The position numbers were made by a program, and so were the translations under genes. From Diprion similis (taxonomy: Eukaryota > Arthropoda > Insecta > Hymenoptera > Diprionidae): a stretch of DNA of 64,000 nucleotides. Of this stretch, positions 59,476 to 64,000 are shown one piece after another (position 1 is the first letter of the stretch; each line of letters starts with the position of its first letter). The notes under the pieces are model-generated. The model was not told the DNA's origin. It made no database searches and saw nothing but the letters and a program-made list of their open reading frames with translations. The stretch lies in NCBI RefSeq assembly GCF_021155765.1, contig NC_060108.1, forward strand, positions 18,749,025 through 18,813,024, read 5' to 3'.

Positions 59476-60583
59476 TTATAAACGTATGCGGAATGACCTA
59501 CAATAGAACAAGGAATCAAATCAGTTTGAATAGCCAAGTATGGTAATGATGCAATTGTAAATATGGAAGCAGCCGGATTTTTACTTTGAGAAATCGCTGC
59601 TTTTTTCAATAATATGCTCAAACTCAGCAAAGCTCAATGCTCCGTCATCGTCCAAGTCAGCTTCTTCCAGCAGGCATTGCAAAAGTTGCTGCATATCAGC
59701 TTCGTTCAACCGCTGAGGGGTGGTCAGTCTATCCACAACTTGCCTAAGATCCCCAACACCCAGCATATCATCTCCGTCAAAATCTAGCAAATTAATAACA
59801 GATCGAACACAGTATTGTATAAGAGAGACATCGAATCTCCTTTTATTGCTAAAATTCTGTCTAATGCAAGCCTACCAAATATTCGAAATGCATGCTCAGC
59901 TTTTACAGCTTTAGGGGCAGCGTCGCTGAACACAGACATCATATCAAGAAAGTCTTCAAAGGTACAATCTCCATCTTGGCTGGAGCTGAAAACTTTGCAG
60001 ATTCGGTCTCCAAACGGATTGACTCTCAGCTCAGGATACTGTAGTATCTTTGCCATGGGAAGTTTAGCATTTCGGTTGTGGCCAACTTTCTCTGGGGCAA
60101 GAGCCTTGAATTTTTGGTGGGCACTGTGGAATCATTTAGAATGAGTAAATCTGAATCTTTGTGAAAAAACAAACATTCAGAATGTTTATAACAGTCACAA
60201 ACTCTAAAGCCAGCAGAACTAGAGTGCTATGGAGTTCATGTATATCAAATAAATAAAGCAAAGTGGAAATAGTGAGTGGTAAAGATAATAAAGAAAGGGA
60301 GTTGATTGAAAAGTGAGGAATTCGATATACTTACAACATCACCTCCTTCTTCGTGAAGTAAGTCAAGTCCTAAAAACAGAATGTTACATATTACGCTGAG
60401 TGAGTTGAGAAACGATAGTCAACTGAGACTGCAACAACTGCACCAAGGTGCAGCAGATTCAAACATGTGAATATCGTAGACAAGGGAATTTAGAAGAAAA
60501 AAAAAAACAATAATCACAACTTGTGCCCTTACCTGATAATCCTGGAGTTCCTCCTCACTAAATTGACTCTTTCCAATGCCCAT
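59476..60583 (-). CDS. CIB2: Calcium and integrin-binding family protein (CIB2/CIB3 type)
   Basis: A four-EF-hand calcium sensor. CIB2 supports mechanotransduction in hair cells and calcium homeostasis in fly photoreceptors. Five exons (60583-60533, 60369-60335, 60123-59876, 59783-59585, 59497-59476) give 184 residues; human CIB2 has 187. The start MGIGKS fits an N-myristoylation site (Gly2, Ser6). Family segments are EEELQDYQDLTYFTKKEV, PELRVNPFGDRI, FEDFLDMMSVFSDAAP and AEHAFRIF. The two C-terminal EF-hand loops are DFDGDDMLGVGDL and DLDDDGALSFAEFE, both with acidic ligands in place. The last exon encodes only SFRIRL after the junction and corresponds to the CIB C-terminal tail. Stopping at the TAA just past the fourth exon would lose this tail, so I prefer the spliced form. 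Confidence 0.94.
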
Positions 60584-60845
60584 TTTTTCATCAGTGATTA
60601 CCCATTACAATTACCTGACGAACGCATCCGGTGCTACCGTTTTGTACTCACCCACGAAGCTGTGTGACGACAATATTGACACGTGTGTGTCAAATTCCAC
60701 GCACATTAGTAAATCTGTCACTCACAGCGGGGTACGGCAGTCACGTACGAACAACTCTCAGCTACCGATGACGATCACCGACTGAGGTTGCCCGGTACTC
60801 ATTCCGTCGCTCCAAAGAGGGGTCATCATCCTAGGTGGCCTTCCG

Positions 60846-60846
<1 letters not shown>

Positions 60847-60880
<34 letters not shown>
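60847..60880. repeat. Uninterrupted run of 34 guanines
   Basis: After CCGC the sequence is G only for 34 bases, then CACACGC. It lies about 260 bases upstream of the CIB2 start. Its true length is uncertain, because long homopolymers are often misread. Confidence 0.9.
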
Positions 60881-60884
<4 letters not shown>

Positions 60885-61414
60885 CGCAAATTTCCAACGC
60901 CACCCAGCCCCGCCAAGTGGGAAGTCGGTTATGCAGGAGTACGCAACAGATGGGACGTTACCGACGGAGCAACATGTAGGACGATCTCTTTTATCGACGC
61001 TGTAACTCATCCGTCGGTAACTCACGATTGCATTGGCTTCGAGTCCCGCTACGCCAACTGCGTACAACTTTTACGTTGAAGGCCTGCAAAAATTTCTTAA
61101 ATCTCGAATCGAGCCACAATATTTAAAGCACAATTTCATAGACACGTGGGGTGCCTTTTATTTGACAGTTTCAGACAGCAGAAGGGTGAAAAGAAGCGAA
61201 TTATTGGAAGATTTGTGAACATTGTTTCGAAACTATCGAACTTTCTTTAGATCCAGAGCTGTTTGAAAAGTTGCAAAAGCAAATAATTTTGACCCGAATT
61301 TGGACTCAAAATTGATCCGAAGAAATTGGCGAAATCTCCAACTTTCGTATTTATTGGTCATTATATTCTTTTGCTTGTTTCGTTGCTTCCGAACTAGCAG
61401 ATTCATTTTTCGGT

Positions 61415-61693
61415 CTGACACATTGAGCCTGAAGCATCGATAGGGGTTGGATGATGATGTCGAAAGAAACCGAGAACGTAATTGTATTTGTAGGTGATTA
61501 GAGATGAAAAATCCGTTTGATTTAATAATTATACAGGTAAAAAATAAAAAATATCAATATTTTCGAAATAGGATTACCTAGGATATTAACTGAAATGGAT
61601 TGTTCATCTATAATCACCCACAAATACCAAGGCGATTTCGGTTTCCGGTGATATTTTCATCCAACCTATCGACGCTTCAAGTTCAGTGTGCTG
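61415..61693. repeat. Long imperfect inverted repeat (hairpin), arms about 125 bp
   Basis: The left arm starts near CTGACACATTGAGCCTGAAG, and the reverse complement of the right arm gives a matching series. The matches continue inward through TCGATAGG, GTTGGATGA, AAACCGA, GTATTTGT, GGTGATTA, AGATGAA and AATCC on both sides. The central loop is about 40 bases, AT-rich, with TATCAATATTTTCG. No coding capacity is present. Confidence 0.85.
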
Positions 61694-64000
61694 AATTACT
61701 CTGATCGGTGAAGCGTAGGAGGGAAAATAATCACGAATGTTTTGTAAAGGTGCACGGAGCGAGTATAAAAGCTTAACTTAGACATAAGATGAGAAATAAT
61801 TAATGAACGAACGCCGGTACGTACCCATTTTACTTGTATCACGAGGCCACGAAAACATCGTACGCATCAATTGAGGGAGAAATAGGAATTGGAGTGTAAA
61901 AAATTTTTTTTGTAGATGTATACAGAGACTGTTACACAATAAGTCATACCTGCACATTACAGAACTGACTTAAATAATTGCATGACGCTGAGTATTTATG
62001 CATGACTGATCATCAATTAAAGGGCACGTTGTTTTGGACACCCTTCCACATTGTCCGCGGGTTTATTAGGCACGTCAGAGCCAAAGACGGATCGCATTGT
62101 TTCACGTTTGCCCTTCAGATAGGGATACCTATGTATAATCCGAAGCTTCTGTCTCTGACATCTGATGCAGACGAAAGGGCTCGGGGTTATAGTTTGTAGC
62201 CGCAACCGAGTTACATTAAGGTTAATACTATGCGTGTGCCATTTCTGTACTATAATTTGTGAAACATAATTAAACGAAAATTAACTCAGCCGTGTGTAAA
62301 TAGAATGGAAATGACAATGGTTACGATGACGGTAAGGAAATTGCTGCTTTATTTTTGTTACAAGTTGTTGATTATACTTATACTGCTTTTTTATTTTCCA
62401 CACTGAGCCAAGCCAGTTTTATCTTTTATCGGACCTGAAGAGAGATTTGTGGGAGTTAAAGGCCCCCATTATCGTTTAACTAATCTCAATCTTGAGAGAT
62501 TGCAGTCTTGACACTTCCAATTTCTTTCTCATGCTATCCCGCTCTGGATCAAGTTGCCCAGCATCGATTAGGTTTTGATATAAAACCTGAACGACGGCTA
62601 ACAGGTCAGCGAGAATTTGATCATCGAAGAGTGACAAAAAATTTTCAGTCTTCTTTTAACTTTATTTTTAAGTACATTATTATTATCGTGTTTTTTCATG
62701 ATTAAATGAAAATATGACCGTAATAAACAAAGAAAAAAAAATATTGTCGTACGTTATAATTTTACTGTACAGATTCGAGAAACGCCGGCAGATATTTGAA
62801 ACAATTCATGCGTCTCTGACAGAGTCCAAAGCCATTACATGGAATATTAATACATGTATGAGTCATCGAGATTTTAATTGTTGACGGTAGGTATATTCAT
62901 ATCCGCTCAAATTGTTGGGTGGTCCATTACGTATGTGCAGACTAACGCATTTATTTGCAAAATAACAAATTATTTTGTATGATATACATCGCATTCGGTG
63001 TACCGTATAAAATGGTTTTCAGTAGCAGAGTTTCAGTCCGGTTAGAAACGCAAATAGTGAGTGGAATTTATGATTCACGTTAGGATTTCTTAACGAAATC
63101 CCGTCACCGTGTCAATATATGTTTTCTCCTCTCTGACCATATTATATCGAACGTCAGAGCGTCGTACAGGTTGAAATTTCGTTTGTCAATTCATTGATGC
63201 GAGTGACTGAACTTGTATAACTTTACCGTAGACCACGCATGGATACAGATGTATGACATAAGCCGCGAGCAAATCTCTGTAGTGCAGAGGTATTGAAATC
63301 GATCCGGTGTCTGGATTTATCGAGGTTGATCTTTACGAATTCTCAACCTACACGGAATTCGACGGATGAAAAAGAAAGTATCCCAAATCGTTTTTTTTCT
63401 CACATGGTAATTCCTACCGATGTACTCGCCGTTCATGAACCCTTTACCGAACGTTCCTCCAAGGGCCGTGTGCAAGTAAAGATAGAGAAAAGAAAGTTGA
63501 AAAGCAAAAAAAAAAACCCCCAAACTTCAGAAGGCAGAACAATGCTTAATCACCGTTGCATTAAGTAGAGCCCCCGTACGTTATTCGGGCAAATAAGCTT
63601 AAACACGCGCCCATCTCACTCCGTGTGTCCCCCGCAAAGTTACAACGGGCTGGTTGATGTAGGTATAAGGTAGGTATGTACAGCGCGATTTCCTAGAGCA
63701 TTCAAGTTAATCCGTTAATTTGTCGGGCGAATGGCGGTCGTGTTCCAGCTCCCTACCACGGCAGTACCTATCCGACGCCAAAATAACCACATTCTTGGCC
63801 GGATTCCACTGGTTTAACGGAACAAATTACGCAGAGTTTCACTCGCGGTGAAACAGCTATTCCTGCCGGCGTTTCAGCTGTTTTCCCAACCCATGTTGTC
63901 TACGTTATGGCAATGTCCTGCCGGACGTTTAAAATGAAGCCGGCAGGAAAAAAAGAGCGGAAAATGATTATAAGAAATATTTCCTCGCTCCCGGCGTGGT

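Larger units (their letters stand above)
60584..64000. other. No gene recognised; repeats and hairpin
   Basis: The left part is the CIB2 upstream region. A 34-base G run and a 280-bp imperfect hairpin follow. From about 61700 to the window edge the open frames are short, start without a good ATG context and resemble no known protein. This may be intergenic sequence or an intron or 5' region of a gene beyond the right edge. Confidence 0.5.

Noticed and set aside
1-64000. CRISPR arrays, bacterial operons, tRNA or rRNA genes
   Set aside because: The DNA is eukaryotic with spliced genes. No array-like short spaced repeats and no cloverleaf or rRNA-like segment was seen by eye.

Overview
The window reads as nuclear DNA of an insect. 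Every recognisable gene is a conserved animal gene split by short GT-AG introns (mostly 60 to 700 bases), the base composition is AT-rich, and the spaces between genes hold microsatellites and small inverted-repeat elements. A hymenopteran is plausible from the gene set and compact introns, but nothing here fixes the order.

Layout. (1) 1-11581: a tandem satellite of 341-bp units, about 34 copies, running off the left edge, with higher-order patterns of five and three units and a decayed right border. (2) 11582-13221: unassigned DNA with one small diverged duplication. (3) 13222-38721: a gene-dense block with importin alpha-3 (minus), JMJD4 (plus), PCIF1 (minus), SS18 (plus), POGLUT2/3 (minus), SLC17A9 (plus) and ELP3 (minus). 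(4) 41684-48843: SUCO (minus) and a four-membrane-segment protein I cannot name (plus). (5) 48844-55389: a gene-poor stretch with a piggyBac-like miniature element and microsatellites. (6) 55390-60583: a putative small secreted protein with alternative 3' ends (minus), OSTC (plus) and a CIB2-type EF-hand protein (minus). (7) 60584-64000: no gene recognised, but a 34-base G run and a long imperfect hairpin of about 280 bp.

Exon models were built by hand from splice sites, reading phase and family similarity. For the ten recognised families the joined reading frames close without a break at lengths close to their known relatives: importin alpha-3 515 aa, JMJD4 417, PCIF1 735, SS18 645, POGLUT 540, SLC17A9 434, ELP3 558, SUCO 1319, OSTC 149 and CIB 184.

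The genes do not form one pathway. Three act in the secretory pathway (POGLUT, OSTC, SUCO). Others act in nuclear import, nuclear RNA and chromatin work (importin alpha, PCIF1, SS18), translation (JMJD4, ELP3) and vesicular nucleotide transport (SLC17A9). Several pairs are head-to-head and may share promoters (importin alpha/JMJD4, PCIF1/SS18, POGLUT/SLC17A9, SUCO/tetraspan gene). The most unusual part is the satellite: each unit has two short dyad symmetries of identical geometry whose centres lie 147 bp apart.
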